Origin: Scolanthus callimorphus
Taxonomy: Eukaryota > Cnidaria > Anthozoa > Actiniaria > Edwardsiidae
Assembly: GCA_033964015.1 (NCBI GenBank)
Contig: CM066923.1
Location: 1,116,001-1,180,000, forward strand
DNA length: 64,000 nucleotides
Direction of reading: 5' to 3'
Shown: positions 10,353 to 19,433 of the stretch, piece after piece
Numbering within the stretch: position 1 is the stretch's first letter
How the letters are laid out: every line of letters begins with the position of its first letter
Notes under the pieces: model-generated
Databases searched by the model: none
Seen by the model: only the letters and a program-made list of their open reading frames with translations
Told to the model about the DNA's origin: nothing
Translations under genes and position numbers: made by a program

Positions 10353-11192
10353 GTAAGTCTTGAGGGGTGCAACAATTTTGGTGTTGTTTTTGGCGCTACA
10401 AAATTGTGTTTGCAAGGCTCTAACGCCACTACGTTTCTTTAGGGCAAACGAGACGTTGCTATTGCGTTTTGAATTAGCACGTGCCAAAACGCTAGTCTCT
10501 ACCATTCAAATCGCAGCATTTTGATAGCATGTTTTCTTTTCTGTCTCGGCTCGAACAACGCGTAAAAGAGTTTCTATCCACGCAAATAACAATATCATGC
10601 GCGCGTTTGAACTGCGATACTGCAAAATTATCGTACATGGAAATACGGGAGCAGACCTGCCAGAGCCAATACAATCACCACGGGCAGGCGATACTGATGG
10701 GCTGCATGTTCTGTTTGTTTTGACATAACGGATGTATCTCTCTTACCCGTCTGCCTGTGCATTAACTGGCCACTATTGGCACAAGATGCTTTGTTTGTAA
10801 TTTTGTACTCACCAGGATAACAGACCCTGTGTGTGTTTGTCTGACTTGCGTGACACCAAATTCCTCGTGAAAAGGAGTGAACTCAATCCGTATAAATCTA
10901 CCAAAATATCAATCCATCTTGTGATCAAAATCGGATCTTTGTATCATGAAGGCATTGAAGGGAGGGGCACTGAAACTGGCATTGGTATTTTGAACGCTAC
11001 TGGTATTTGATCACAAACAAACAAACAAACATAACGTTGTCACGGCTCAAGACGTAATAACACCTTTACGTAATTGTGAAATTCTTCGAGTAGTATCGCC
11101 CAGAACAATTCCAACCTGCACGTGTCTCTAGCTTATGGCGCGTCTAGTCTGTCCGACAAATAATTGAGCTAAAGCACTTGCATCTTTCCTAG
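10353..11192. other. BCOR intron
   Basis: Ordinary AT-rich intron with a short (CAAA)n run at about 11017-11031. No exon or large repeat recognised. Confidence 0.6.
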
Positions 11193-11256
11193 CCTGATTC
11201 AGCAGTGCCTAATTCATCAGTCCCGAAAGTTAAAACTAAGAAAAGGAAAAAATCAG
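11193..11256 (+). CDS. BCOR: BCOR-like exon, lysine-rich
   Basis: A 64-nt exon between TCTTTCCTAG and TCAG|GTAAGT. It encodes PDSAVPNSSVPKVKTKKRKK and joins at phase 1 to the next exon. The KKRKK cluster resembles a nuclear-localisation signal. Confidence 0.75.
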
Positions 11257-11467
11257 GTAAGTTTCTCACAAAATCATGACACCGAAAAAAATATTCCACA
11301 AGACACCCTTTCCGATATAATGCCTGAAATGTATCTGTATGTTGCAAATTAAAAACGCTGTTGTCGGTATTGTTCATTCACACGCCATGAATAGCCAATA
11401 TTTGTTTATGGTGTACCCGTTAAAATCATTAAAATTTAATGCATTTCTTGTCTTCAATGTCTTCTAG

Positions 11468-11544
11468 ACAAACTTAACGAAGAGTCCAAACCGAAAAAGA
11501 AGAAGAAACTCAAGAAAAAGTTGATAAAATCCGAGTTCACTGAG
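11468..11544 (+). CDS. BCOR: BCOR-like exon, lysine-rich
   Basis: A 77-nt exon between ATGTCTTCTAG and GAG|GTATGA, phase 1 in and phase 0 out. It encodes DKLNEESKPKKKKKLKKK then LIKSEFTE. The poly-lysine core is probably a nuclear-localisation or nucleic-acid-binding element; it has no counterpart I recall in vertebrate BCOR. Confidence 0.75.
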
Positions 11545-12114
11545 GTATGAAGTTCATATGTAATTATTGTGAAAATTAAAGAAACTAGAGCTTAAGAAAT
11601 GCGGTCTTACGTTTGGAAAATATAAAATTGAAATAATCATTAAGGTTGCGATATAATTTTGCGTTATTTTGTTGTGTCTTGTTCAAAATTGTCAACGAAG
11701 ATCTCCATTCTTATGTAACCTGTTTTTGATTAGAATACTGTCTTCTTTCTGCTCGGGTTCGTGTCTGGTGCAAATAAAGCACGCGCATTTTGAGAAATGA
11801 CATAATCAGGTATTGACATCGAAGGTATAAATAATCTATTATTTTGCTAAATCTTATTCTAAAATGAGCCACATCCACAAGATTTATTGCATTACATTAC
11901 GTCTGTAATATATGCGTCCCTTTGTAGTGCAGCTGTTTGTTCAAGCTTGGATTTGTACTTGTAGTCTAGAAGTTTTAATGCATTTAATATTTTCCACTTC
12001 CACTTTGTATCATAGCTGTATTGCCAAAGAAAACCTTCCTAAAGAATTGATATTCGTTCAGTGTATGATAAATGGGACTATTTGATATTCATGTTTATAT
12101 TTATGATATTGCAG
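11545..12114. other. BCOR intron
   Basis: AT-rich intron; no repeat or coding feature recognised. Confidence 0.55.
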
Positions 12115-12151
12115 GACAAGGCCCCAGAAGTCCTAGCGCGACCGGTATCAG
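12115..12151 (+). CDS. BCOR: BCOR-like microexon, 37 nt
   Basis: Flanked by GATATTGCAG and TCAG|GTAATT. It encodes DKAPEVLARPVS, enters at phase 0 and leaves at phase 1; both joins are in frame. A clean example of a microexon in this gene. Confidence 0.7.
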
Positions 12152-12777
12152 GTAATTATGAACTGACAACTTGAGTATGTAAAGTCAGCGAATGAGAAAA
12201 GAACAGTTTTGCGCATTTTAGGGTGATATTGTGGTTCCATTGGCCCAATGGAATTTGTGCTCCAAATTTCGGCTCCAAATTCGTCTGACGAAAATTGTAC
12301 AATTTGCCAAATGGGTCCATAAGAGTGTCGATCTGCTGCTGATGAGGATTGCCGCCAACACAGTAGAATATGTACTATTTATAGAATCGCATTGGCTACT
12401 GAAGCCCTTGCATGTATTCTATAATCAAAGGAATAATTAGTCAACCTAGAAGCTAGTCTTTTTAAAGGTGGTCTTTTCTTTATTGAGTTCGGGGCTTATG
12501 AGAATAATTGAGCATCGCCATTAGGATTTGTTAAAAAACACAAATTTTGATGCTAAAAATAGCACATAATCTACAGTGCTGGCGAATAGTACTTATGTGA
12601 AAGATCGTCACTCCTAGTAATGGACTCCTGCTCATAAGATGCTAAAAATAGCACATAATCTACAGTGTTGGTGGACAGTCCTTATGTGAACGATCGTCAC
12701 TCCTAGTAATGGACTCCTGGCCATGGTGAATAAGGGACCAAGTAACGCTGAACCTCATTTGATTTGTTCAATTCTAG
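12152..12777. other. BCOR intron with an 89-bp tandem duplication
   Basis: Two copies of a unit beginning GATGCTAAAAATAGCACATA at 12549 and 12638, running to TAATGGACTCCTGG at about 12720. The open frame starting at 12231 has no support. Confidence 0.7.
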
Positions 12778-12951
12778 AAGCACCTCAAGATGAGTTGACA
12801 TTAGAAGAGAAGAAAAGACTGAAGAGAAAGAAGAAATTGAAAAAGAAAAAGTTGCTCATGAAAAAGAAAATGCGAGAGGAAAGGTTGGCGAAAAAAACGG
12901 AAACGTCGGAAGATTGAAAGAGAGGAGTCGATGGCTATCGACCAAGAAAAG
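12778..12951 (+). CDS. BCOR: BCOR-like exon, strongly basic, with an apparent one-base frame break
   Basis: The exon enters at phase 1 (EAPQDELTLEEKKRLKRKKK, then more Lys/Arg) and ends at the good donor GAAAAG|GTAAAA. As given, the frame stops at TGA 12915. The exon length is one base longer than the phase of the next exon allows, and a run of seven A at about 12890-12896 is where the frame changes from KKTETSED-stop to KRKRRKIEREESMAIDQEK, which then joins in frame to the next exon. Either the homopolymer is miscounted or this allele is broken. The product segment is a long Lys/Arg helix-like region with several nuclear-localisation-type clusters. Confidence 0.7.
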
Positions 12952-12975
12952 GTAAAATACGCTGCATTTACTTTA

Positions 12976-13100
12976 CATCCATGGGAAAAGCTCAATTTCC
13001 CAAGAAATACGCATGGGAAGTGTTCGGAATTCACATGGATAGCCATTCTCCCATTCTTCTTCCATGAAAATTCAGCTTTTCCCATGGATGGGTTTCTGCG
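12976..13100. mobile_element. MITE, CCATCCATGGGAAAA family
   Basis: Inverted-repeat element with CATCCATGGGAAAAGCTCAA at the left and GCTTTTCCCATGGATGGG at the right; it matches the element at 19747-19893 over most of its length, including GGAAGTGTTCGGAATTCACA. Confidence 0.85.
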
Positions 13101-13251
13101 ACAATGTTCCTTGCATGCCGGAGATACCATTTCCACAATTTCTGCGCTCTGTGGTCGCGTTTTGCCTCCCTACAACGATTTTTGCAAGTAGTATAGAAAA
13201 CGATGAAGTGTATGATCTATATAAAAAGTCGTATATTTGTGTTCTTGCTAG

Positions 13252-13368
13252 ATCCCTGATGCTCTACCAGCCCCGCCGTCTGATACAAGAGGTGCAGCAG
13301 TTCAAGCACCTCAACATAACACAATCGTCAAGACGTACATGCTAGTGGCCTCATACCACGGATTTAAG
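13252..13368 (+). CDS. BCOR: BCOR-like exon, 39 codons
   Basis: Acceptor GTTCTTGCTAG, donor TTTAAG|GTATGA, phase 0 on both sides. It begins IPDALPAPPSDTRGAAVQAP and ends YMLVASYHGFK, continuing directly into DFEPIVMQSRTRRKG of the next exon. Two other frames are closed, so this reading is favoured. Confidence 0.75.
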
Positions 13369-13412
13369 GTATGAGTTTTGATTTCTAACGTCGGTGATGA
13401 TTGTGAGGCGTA

Positions 13413-13621
13413 CATTCTCTTACCCAGAGCTCCCCGACTCGGTAGGCTCTGGTGACAGCCACTGACGCATGCGTGAGATTTAATACAGAGCCGCTGAGAG
13501 AAAGACCTTTCAGCGCATGCTCCAAGGCTCAAAATCAACCAATCAGCGACGGCCCTCAAATGGATGTCCCCAGAGCCACCCCTGCGAGCAGACGAGCTGG
13601 GGAGCTCTGGGTACGAGAATG
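13413..13621. mobile_element. MITE, GAGCTCCCCGG family, inverted orientation, with 9-bp target duplication
   Basis: CATTCTCTTACCCAGAGCTC at the left and GAGCTCTGGGTACGAGAATG at the right, flanked by TGAGGCGTA on both sides. Internal sequence is the reverse complement of the copy at 8527-8733. Confidence 0.92.
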
Positions 13622-14742
13622 TGAGGCGTATGGTTTAGGAAAACCATGCATGCGCAGCTATATCAACAAGGGTAAACCATCTTGCGCAGCTGATATACTA
13701 AGTTACAAGTTTCCAAACATATATGCCACTTTGTTTACTGCGTTCTTTAAATAAGTTGATCATTCACCGAAATTTATATAGTGAAAACACATTTTATAGA
13801 GAAAGCGCGCGGTCAGAGTTTAAGTTACAAAAACGCATTTGTATTATAACTGACAGGAATTGCCATTTGGTTTAGCAATTGCACCCGGTGTATTTATTTT
13901 CAAAGAGCAGTGGAGTGTGTAGGATCTTGAGAACTTATTACAAGTTTCCAGATCAAATCTTTGTTATAGTTATACATAACCACGCCCTGATTTTGTCTCC
14001 TGACGCCCTTGTTTTACAAACTGAATAAACTGAATGTCCGTCAAAGCTGGGCAGTGCCAGTGTAGAAGTGTATTCAAAGTGTTCATTTGAACGCTTTTCG
14101 AGTTTAAATCCCTGGATCAGTGTCTTCGTTTTCCTCGTATTTCATATTGCACTTTGCATGCGAGCAAAACCATAGGCAACGACCTCTTCAAATATAGCCT
14201 TTATTAGCATTTGACATTTCATGTCTCTTACATATTCAGCTTTAAACGCCTTCGTGAACTACCTGAAAGAGACGAAATAACACGAAATGTGATCAAACGT
14301 TCTATCCAAAAGGTTCGAATCTTTAACTGCTACTGTATACTCTGGCTAGGGCGAACTCTCCCATTTAAAATACACGACGAATCTGGGTTCATTTTGTGCT
14401 AACGCTTGGGTAAAGCTTACTCAGTGTGAATGAAATTACGAATCCGGATCGCTTCTCTGTAGACTCGTCTACGCGTTATTAACTTTTTTCCAAGTCGCGA
14501 CGTTTACAAACAGTATTTTGTCAATTTTGTATGAAGAGTGTTAGGTACACAGGAAATTTCTTGTGTTTTTTTTTTAGTTCGGAGCGAAAACGGCACACAA
14601 AAGCTTGCCTCCAGAGATATATTTGTCCCCGGAAGCGTTTACTAGTATGAACTAAGTCATTTGAAAAGTTGCTAACAATAGAGAGGAAACATCGTGAAAC
14701 TGAAACCAGTGACGTCACATTTGACTTGCTTACCACGTGACG

Positions 14743-14888
14743 TCACTGAGGGCACTTGCAGCAGAGTAATCCTGCCTCGCAATCCCGCTGACCAACGCTA
14801 GTGCAGTCTCCCCTGTTGCACTTTGCACCACAGTACATCCAGTCATAGTCGGAACTACAGAAATCATTAGCAGAGTAGTCCCTCTCCT
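14743..14888 (-). CDS. Small secreted cysteine-rich protein, exon 2 (mature peptide)
   Basis: On the minus strand the acceptor ATTGTATTTCAG precedes an exon that enters at phase 1 and is open for 47 codons to TGA (14743-14745). It encodes eight cysteines spaced C-x8-C-x3-C-x4-C-x7-C-x5-C-C-x1-C, ending with a CC-K-C-P-Q tail. It joins in phase to the signal-peptide exon at 15138-15201, for a total of about 69 residues. Small size, signal peptide and dense disulfide framework are those of secreted peptides such as the coral SCRiP family, defensin-like peptides or cnidarian neurotoxin-like peptides; I cannot place it in one of these by eye, and toxicity is not shown. The gene is antisense within a BCOR intron and is too short to appear in simple ORF scans. 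Confidence 0.8.
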
Positions 14889-15137
14889 CTGAAATACAAT
14901 GATATTATTGGTAAAAATGATTTTCAATCTTAAGCTGCAAAACTATAATCAGTATATCGAATAACAGTATTGCCAAGAAATATTTCCCCCTTTTACTGGA
15001 CGCTTCCATCAATAAGACATCCGTCTAAATTTGAGATTTGCTCAAGTCGTGCCCGAGGCTTGCCCTGAACAAAATGGAGAAATATTTAAAATTTCCCCAG
15101 TCTATTTGGTGTATTAGTCGACCTTATTAATCCATAC

Positions 15138-15201
15138 CTGTGGCTTGTATAGCGGCTACACAGAGCACGAGCACTCCCACGACAAGGAACAAACGATTCA
15201 T
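15138..15201 (-). CDS. Small secreted cysteine-rich protein, exon 1 (signal peptide)
   Basis: Minus-strand ATG at 15201 opens 21 codons forming a textbook signal peptide: Met-Asn-Arg-Leu, a hydrophobic core of Leu, Val, Phe and Ala, then A-I-Q-A as a likely cleavage site. The donor ACAG|GTATGG at 15138/15137 leaves at phase 1, matching exon 2 across a 249-bp intron. A TTTATATC word at about 15283-15290 on this strand, some 85 bp before the ATG, could serve as a TATA element. Confidence 0.8.
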
Positions 15202-15848
15202 GGCTGTAGGCAGGTTGAGCTGTTAGTAGAATTAAGAAATGAATTACAATGATTACAATGAATGGTCTGTTTTCAAGAAGAAGATATAAACAACCTTAAA
15301 ACTGCTTGTCTTCGCGTTGTACATCAACTGAACTAGGGAGTTACTTTGTTCTACATTTATGTGAATTGTGTTTGCTTTCGGTAACAAACCCTGCACAGCT
15401 ATATCAACTGAAGCAAGCTATCTGGATCAGCTGAGATACCAAATTGAACGTTCTCCAATCATGGATCTGCTTTTGTTTACCACGCACTTTCAATGAAACT
15501 GTTTTTGTTGTGAACGTTTATGAGAAAATATCATTTGATTGATGGTGAATGGCAAGTAAAAACATTTATCCTCCTGAAGGACTTCCATTTGGATTAGCAA
15601 ATTCACCTGGTGTCTTTCATTTTCCACAAAAGAGGTGCAGACTTTTTAGAATATAAATTCGAATGCGAACAAACTTCTTTTTAAATATCGCCTTTATTGC
15701 AATAGCTCGGTTTGTTCGGCATGTTCCAGACCAAGTCAATGTGAATCTCCCCTAGATTTGTTCACCAGACTCAACTTTACAAATATTTAACTTCTTGCCG
15801 TTTCTGTAATTGTAACACTGACTGACGGTCTTTTATTTGTTCCCACAG

Positions 15849-15912
15849 GATTTTGAACCAATCGTTATGCAATCTCGGACCAGACGAAAAGGCCAACCGA
15901 GCACCGAGACAG
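15849..15912 (+). CDS. BCOR: BCOR-like exon with basic TRRKGQ motif
   Basis: A 64-nt exon between GTTCCCACAG and GACAG|GTATCC, phase 0 in and phase 1 out, encoding DFEPIVMQSRTRRKGQPSTE. Both joins are in frame. The basic motif may be DNA- or RNA-contacting; this is inference. Confidence 0.75.
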
Positions 15913-16313
15913 GTATCCCGAATGACCTGCCTGAAATATAAAAGGTTCATTTAATGGACACCATAATTTCTTTGATTTTCAATATCAATCTCAAAAGTAC
16001 CTTTCTCCATTTTTGCTACCTGCCAGTACCTGGAAAACAATGTGAAACTTTTTATTACAAGCTTCTGGCCGGACTTGTCATCCAGTTCAACCCGAAGATA
16101 TTTGATGGTATGGTAGCTGGCCAAAGCAAACGGCCAAGCGCATGCAATGGTATATTGGTCAAAAATGGGTTATTCTGTATGGCACAACAAAGTCCTTTGT
16201 ATTTTAAGAATTTTGGTTGCCTAAAAATGGATTTTTTGACTGTACCCTATAGTGACTGCCAAATGACACTCTCGGGAGCAAAGAATGATTTTTTCCTCTC
16301 GTTTGTCTCGCAG
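15913..16313. other. BCOR intron
   Basis: Intron in which a 180-residue open frame (15954-16496) runs across the next exon in a different reading frame; it is not supported. No repeat recognised. Confidence 0.6.
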
Positions 16314-16552
16314 TGTCGACGCCCGAGGTCGCGAAACCCAAGCCCGAGTTCCCTCTCCTGGTTGTCGAGAGCGTCAACTGTAAACCCGTCAAAGAGACTG
16401 TGGTGGCGAAGAACGAAGAGGTGCAAAAACTCGTCACGGAATGCCTGCGTATTCACGGCAAGTGGCATGGAGACGAGCTGGAACAAGCGCTGGTGAGATA
16501 CGGGCAGATTTCCCTGAACCCCTTGCTGCGCATGCTCGGACTCGGGTTCAAG
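16314..16552 (+). CDS. BCOR: BCOR-like exon preceding the ankyrin region
   Basis: Acceptor TTTGTCTCGCAG, donor TTCAAG|GTCCAA, phase 1 in and phase 0 out. It encodes STPEVAKPKPEFPLLVVESV and, after a VAKNEEVQKLVTECLRIHGK helix, a likely structured segment ending SLNPLLRMLGLGFK. I do not recognise a named domain; the helical pattern suggests a small folded module before the ankyrin repeats. Confidence 0.8.
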
Positions 16553-16788
16553 GTCCAACTCGTTTTTAGCTGGAATGCGCTGATTCACAAAAGGAGAGCT
16601 ATGCGCAGAAAGAAAGCATATACAAGAGCCTGCGAATAACACTTTGATCTGCTTTTCTATGCAGCACTATTTCCAGGGAGAATAGAAGACGACTTCCAGT
16701 TATTAGAGTGCGCGTTACATCTTGTGTGAATTGAAGTTGTGGAAGGTATTGTCTTTAAAATGTCTGAATTTCTGGTTTGTTAATGTAG

Positions 16789-16834
16789 AAACGTGAAGAG
16801 GCTTCTCTGGGCGAGGAGGTTACCAGATTGCGAG
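16789..16834 (+). CDS. BCOR: BCOR-like exon, 46 nt
   Basis: Flanked by GTTAATGTAG and CGAG|GTAAGC. It encodes KREEASLGEEVTRLR and ends at phase 1, joining the ankyrin exon to give RLRD-SRKLTVNR. Phase is consistent on both sides. Confidence 0.75.
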
Positions 16835-16937
16835 GTAAGCTCTGAAGTTTAGATTTTTTTTTTACTTTTCTAGAAAGTGGCAACTCAAATAATCAGAAGT
16901 GCTTTAGTCATACGTGTCCAAACTTATAGCGTAGGCC

Positions 16938-17295
16938 ATTCTCGTACCCAGAGCTCCCCGGGTCGTCACCTCGTCGGGGGAGGCTTTGGTGGCTGGCATC
17001 CATTTGAGGACCTTTTCTGATTGGCTGGTTTTGAACGTTAGTGCATGCGCAGAAAGATCAACGGCTCTGTATCATGCGCCAGTGGCTGCCACCAGAGCCT
17101 CCCCCGCGAGGTTACGAGCCGGGGAGCTCTGGGTTCGAGAATGGCGAAGGCGCTCAAATGGTCGCCACCAGAGCCTCCCCCGCGAGGTTACGAGCCGGGG
17201 AGCTCTGGGTTCGAGAATGGCGAAGGCGCTCAAATGGTCGCCACCAGAGCGTCTCCTGCGAGGTGACGTAAAGGGGAGCACCTGGGTTACGAAAA
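16938..17295. mobile_element. MITE, GAGCTCCCCGG family, with internal 75-bp duplication
   Basis: CATTCTCGTACCCAGAGCTC at the left and an inverted end ACGAAAATG at the right, flanked by AGCGTAGGC and AGCGTAGGT. A segment from CGCCACCAGAGCCTCCCCCG through GGCGAAGGCGCTCAAATGG is present twice in tandem, nearly identical, so the duplication is young. Confidence 0.85.
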
Positions 17296-17484
17296 TGAGC
17301 GTAGGTTAGTGACGCCAGCGCGGTCTGCTCGTGCTACGTTTGTAGTAAGCATTCAAACTGCATTGTTGGCGCGTCTATTTATTTCGCTTTATATTCATTA
17401 TGTACCCGAGCCATTATGAGTACGCACCGTGACAATACCGTCAATTCCAGTGTTTTAACGTAAACGTTCTAAATACTTTCTCAG

Positions 17485-17558
17485 ATTCCAGGAAACTTAC
17501 AGTGAACCGGACCACGGGAGAGACCATTTTGCACAAGGCTGCGCGACTTGGATATGAT
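17485..17558 (+). CDS. BCOR: BCOR-like exon, ankyrin repeat 1 start
   Basis: Acceptor TACTTTCTCAG, donor GAT|GTGAGT. It encodes SRKLTVNRTTGETILHKAAR then LGYD. Vertebrate BCOR has the matching (R)KLIVN..GETLL..AARLGY segment at the start of its ankyrin region, so homology is clear. Ankyrin repeats in BCOR form a compact domain next to the PUFD. Confidence 0.93.
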
Positions 17559-17760
17559 GTGAGTAGCTCGCTATCGCTCTCTTATTGTGAATATGATGAG
17601 GTTTGTGTTGATCATAGTGATAATATGCTGTGGCCATTTCACCATCGCTGGTGAATTGTGTGCGTTTTTAGTTTAGAACGGCTGCTTGGATTAGACAACC
17701 CGCTGCCACAATCACCATGGTAGAAAAACACAAGTCTAAACTTGCTAATTGTTGTATTAG

Positions 17761-17924
17761 GAGATCGTAAAGCAGTGTATCATACGTGGTTCCGATCCTA
17801 ACGCTAAGGATAACGCGGGGTGGACGCCTCTACACGAGGCATGTGCTCGAGGCAAACTCTCGGTGGTCAAGGTACTCACGCGGTATGGAGCGGACGCCAA
17901 CGCCTACTCTAACGACGGAATCAG
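17761..17924 (+). CDS. BCOR: BCOR-like exon, ankyrin repeats 1-2
   Basis: Acceptor TTGTTGTATTAG, donor ATCAG|GTCAGG, phase 0 in, phase 2 out. It encodes EIVKQCIIRGSDPNAKDNAG, then WTPLHEACARGKLSVVKVLT and a RYGADANAYSNDGI turn: canonical ankyrin helices and beta-turns. The HEACARG motif and the DNAG turn match vertebrate BCOR. Confidence 0.95.
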
Positions 17925-18259
17925 GTCAGGAAACTGTCTTTTCTTATGAGATATTGTCCCCTGTCTACAAGAAAAATACTACTTTGTTACTTATTCTCGT
18001 GGTACAGTTCTGAGTGGCTGGGAGAGTGACCTCGGATATCTCATTCTTCAAGTGTGTTATTCTTCTACGCACAAGAAAAATATCCAGGTCCATTATTCAG
18101 TGTCCAATATCGAGGTCCGGACACTTTTCAACCCTTTGCATACGCGTCATTCTTTCTCTTTTCTTTATGGACTTTTGTGCTGTTATTAGATTGTTTTGTA
18201 AGTGTTCAGGTTCTATGTTATTTATCTAATCTGTACGCTCATTTACCCATTGTCCCCAG
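17925..18259. other. BCOR intron between ankyrin exons
   Basis: A 335-bp intron with no repeat; open frames here are extensions of neighbouring exons. Confidence 0.6.
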
Positions 18260-18405
18260 ACCTCTCCATGACGCGGCCGAGGGTGGTCACGTGGACATCA
18301 TACGGGTTCTGTTAGCGCATGGTGCTGACCCCATGCTCGCAACGTATGCCGGGAATACTGCGTACGCGTGCGCTAAAGAAAAGAACACCAAAAGACTGTT
18401 AAAAG
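18260..18405 (+). CDS. BCOR: BCOR-like exon, ankyrin repeat 3
   Basis: Acceptor CCATTGTCCCCAG, donor AAAAG|GTTCGC, phase 2 in and phase 1 out. It encodes [20 protein letters not shown], then [20 protein letters not shown] and the helix [10 protein letters not shown]. The RPLHDA and GADP.LATY.G signatures match vertebrate BCOR almost exactly. Confidence 0.95.
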
Positions 18406-18744
18406 GTTCGCTTGTGTTGCAAGCATTTGATTGAGGGAAAATAGCAATAGTCTTTTTCACAGTTCCTCGATCTATTGTGATTCAAATTGGAATTCTAGCC
18501 TGAAGTTGAGTCTACTGTTGACCAATGTATTGTGAAAAAGACTTTCAGGTGAATCATGATAGGTCAGGGGCGGGAGGGGGGGGGGGGGGGAGGAGACCGC
18601 CCCTCCCTTTTCGGGAGATATTCCCATACATTTATGTTCTGAAAGAAGTTTACAATTGTTGGTCCCTATATTTTCAGCCTTTGTGTATATTTCCTTGGAT
18701 CGACCTTGGAGCTCCTGTTCACGTGTTCCATTTTCTCTTCCCAG
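18406..18744. other. BCOR intron with a G-run
   Basis: Intron with a run of G at about 18573-18590, followed by CCGCCCCTCCC. No coding feature. Confidence 0.6.
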
Positions 18745-18794
18745 AGTATATCGTGGATATCGGGCGTGGTAGACTTGAGAGCCAGGATATAACG
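18745..18794 (+). CDS. BCOR: BCOR-like exon, end of ankyrin region
   Basis: A 50-nt exon, acceptor TCTCTTCCCAG, donor ACG|GTATGT. It encodes EYIVDIGRGRLESQDIT, at the position of vertebrate BCOR's last ankyrin helix and the following linker. It leaves at phase 0 but the next recognised exon enters at phase 1, so a small exon or single-base error lies between them. Confidence 0.75.
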
Positions 18795-18842
18795 GTATGT
18801 CTGCTTAGCGGACACGATATTTTCACATAGGGTGGTAAACAC

Positions 18843-19008
18843 AATGGACGATTCCAGCTATAAGCGCACGCGCGCGCTCTTCTTTATTCAGAAATGCCCA
18901 AGCCGTGTCCCACAACTACCGGAATGCAGCGCGCGCTTTTTTAACAGTTTGTTCGACAAATATCCCACATCTACCGACATGCAGCGCGTGCGTGCGTGAT
19001 CGTCCATT
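18843..19008. mobile_element. MITE, AATGGACGATTCCAGC family
   Basis: Left end AATGGACGATTCCAGC; right end CGTGATCGTCCATT. Internal GAATGCAGCGCGCGC and TCTACCGACATGCAGCGCG are shared with 62382-62510 and 894-1025. Confidence 0.85.
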
Positions 19009-19076
19009 GAGCTGGCTATGATTGAACTTTTATAACGAGGAAAACGTTTGGATCGTTTTCTTATCTAGACTTCCAT

Positions 19077-19202
19077 AGAGCGGATTTCAGATGACTGTCG
19101 TGCGTAATTCGCAATTATTTAGTAATCACTCCTATAGGTTTTATTCAGAATTGGTGTAATTCCTTTGCGATTAGTTTCACTACAGTCATATGAAATTCGC
19201 TT
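19077..19202. mobile_element. MITE, AGAGC(A/G)GATTTC family
   Basis: AGAGCGGATTTCAGATGACT at the left; AGTCATATGAAATTCGCT at the right as its inverted partner. A longer relative is at 37494-37722. Confidence 0.75.
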
Positions 19203-19433
19203 TAAAAGCAAACGAATAAAACAAATCACGTTTGGCTTTCTGATCTGTTGATAAATTTCTGATTTTGTTTGGTTGTAGGACGGATGGGATTTTGCTGGAT
19301 CATGTTCTGTACTAGGTAGGTAGGTCCACGAATGTTTGAAGAAAGTTGCAGCAGGCCAATAATGGCAGTTTTCCTTATTCACCGACTCATTATCAGTACA
19401 GCAAATTCTATACTGCGCTTGTTTCTGTGTTAG

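Larger units (their letters stand above)
13369..15848. other. BCOR intron hosting an antisense gene
   Basis: This 2.5 kb intron holds a MITE (13413-13621), the minus-strand cysteine-rich gene (14743-15201), and two related segments on either side of it (about 13857-14207 and 15577-15705; shared ..CCATTTGG.TTAGCAA, CACC.GGTGT and ATCGCCTTTATT-type words). Confidence 0.7.
18795..19433. other. BCOR intron with two MITEs
   Basis: Filled largely by the elements at 18843-19008 and 19077-19202. A missed microexon is possible because the flanking exon phases do not match. Confidence 0.65.

Noticed and set aside
15954..16496. 180-residue open frame on the plus strand
   Set aside because: It crosses a BCOR intron and reads the next BCOR exon in the wrong frame; the splice-consistent frame joins in phase on both sides.
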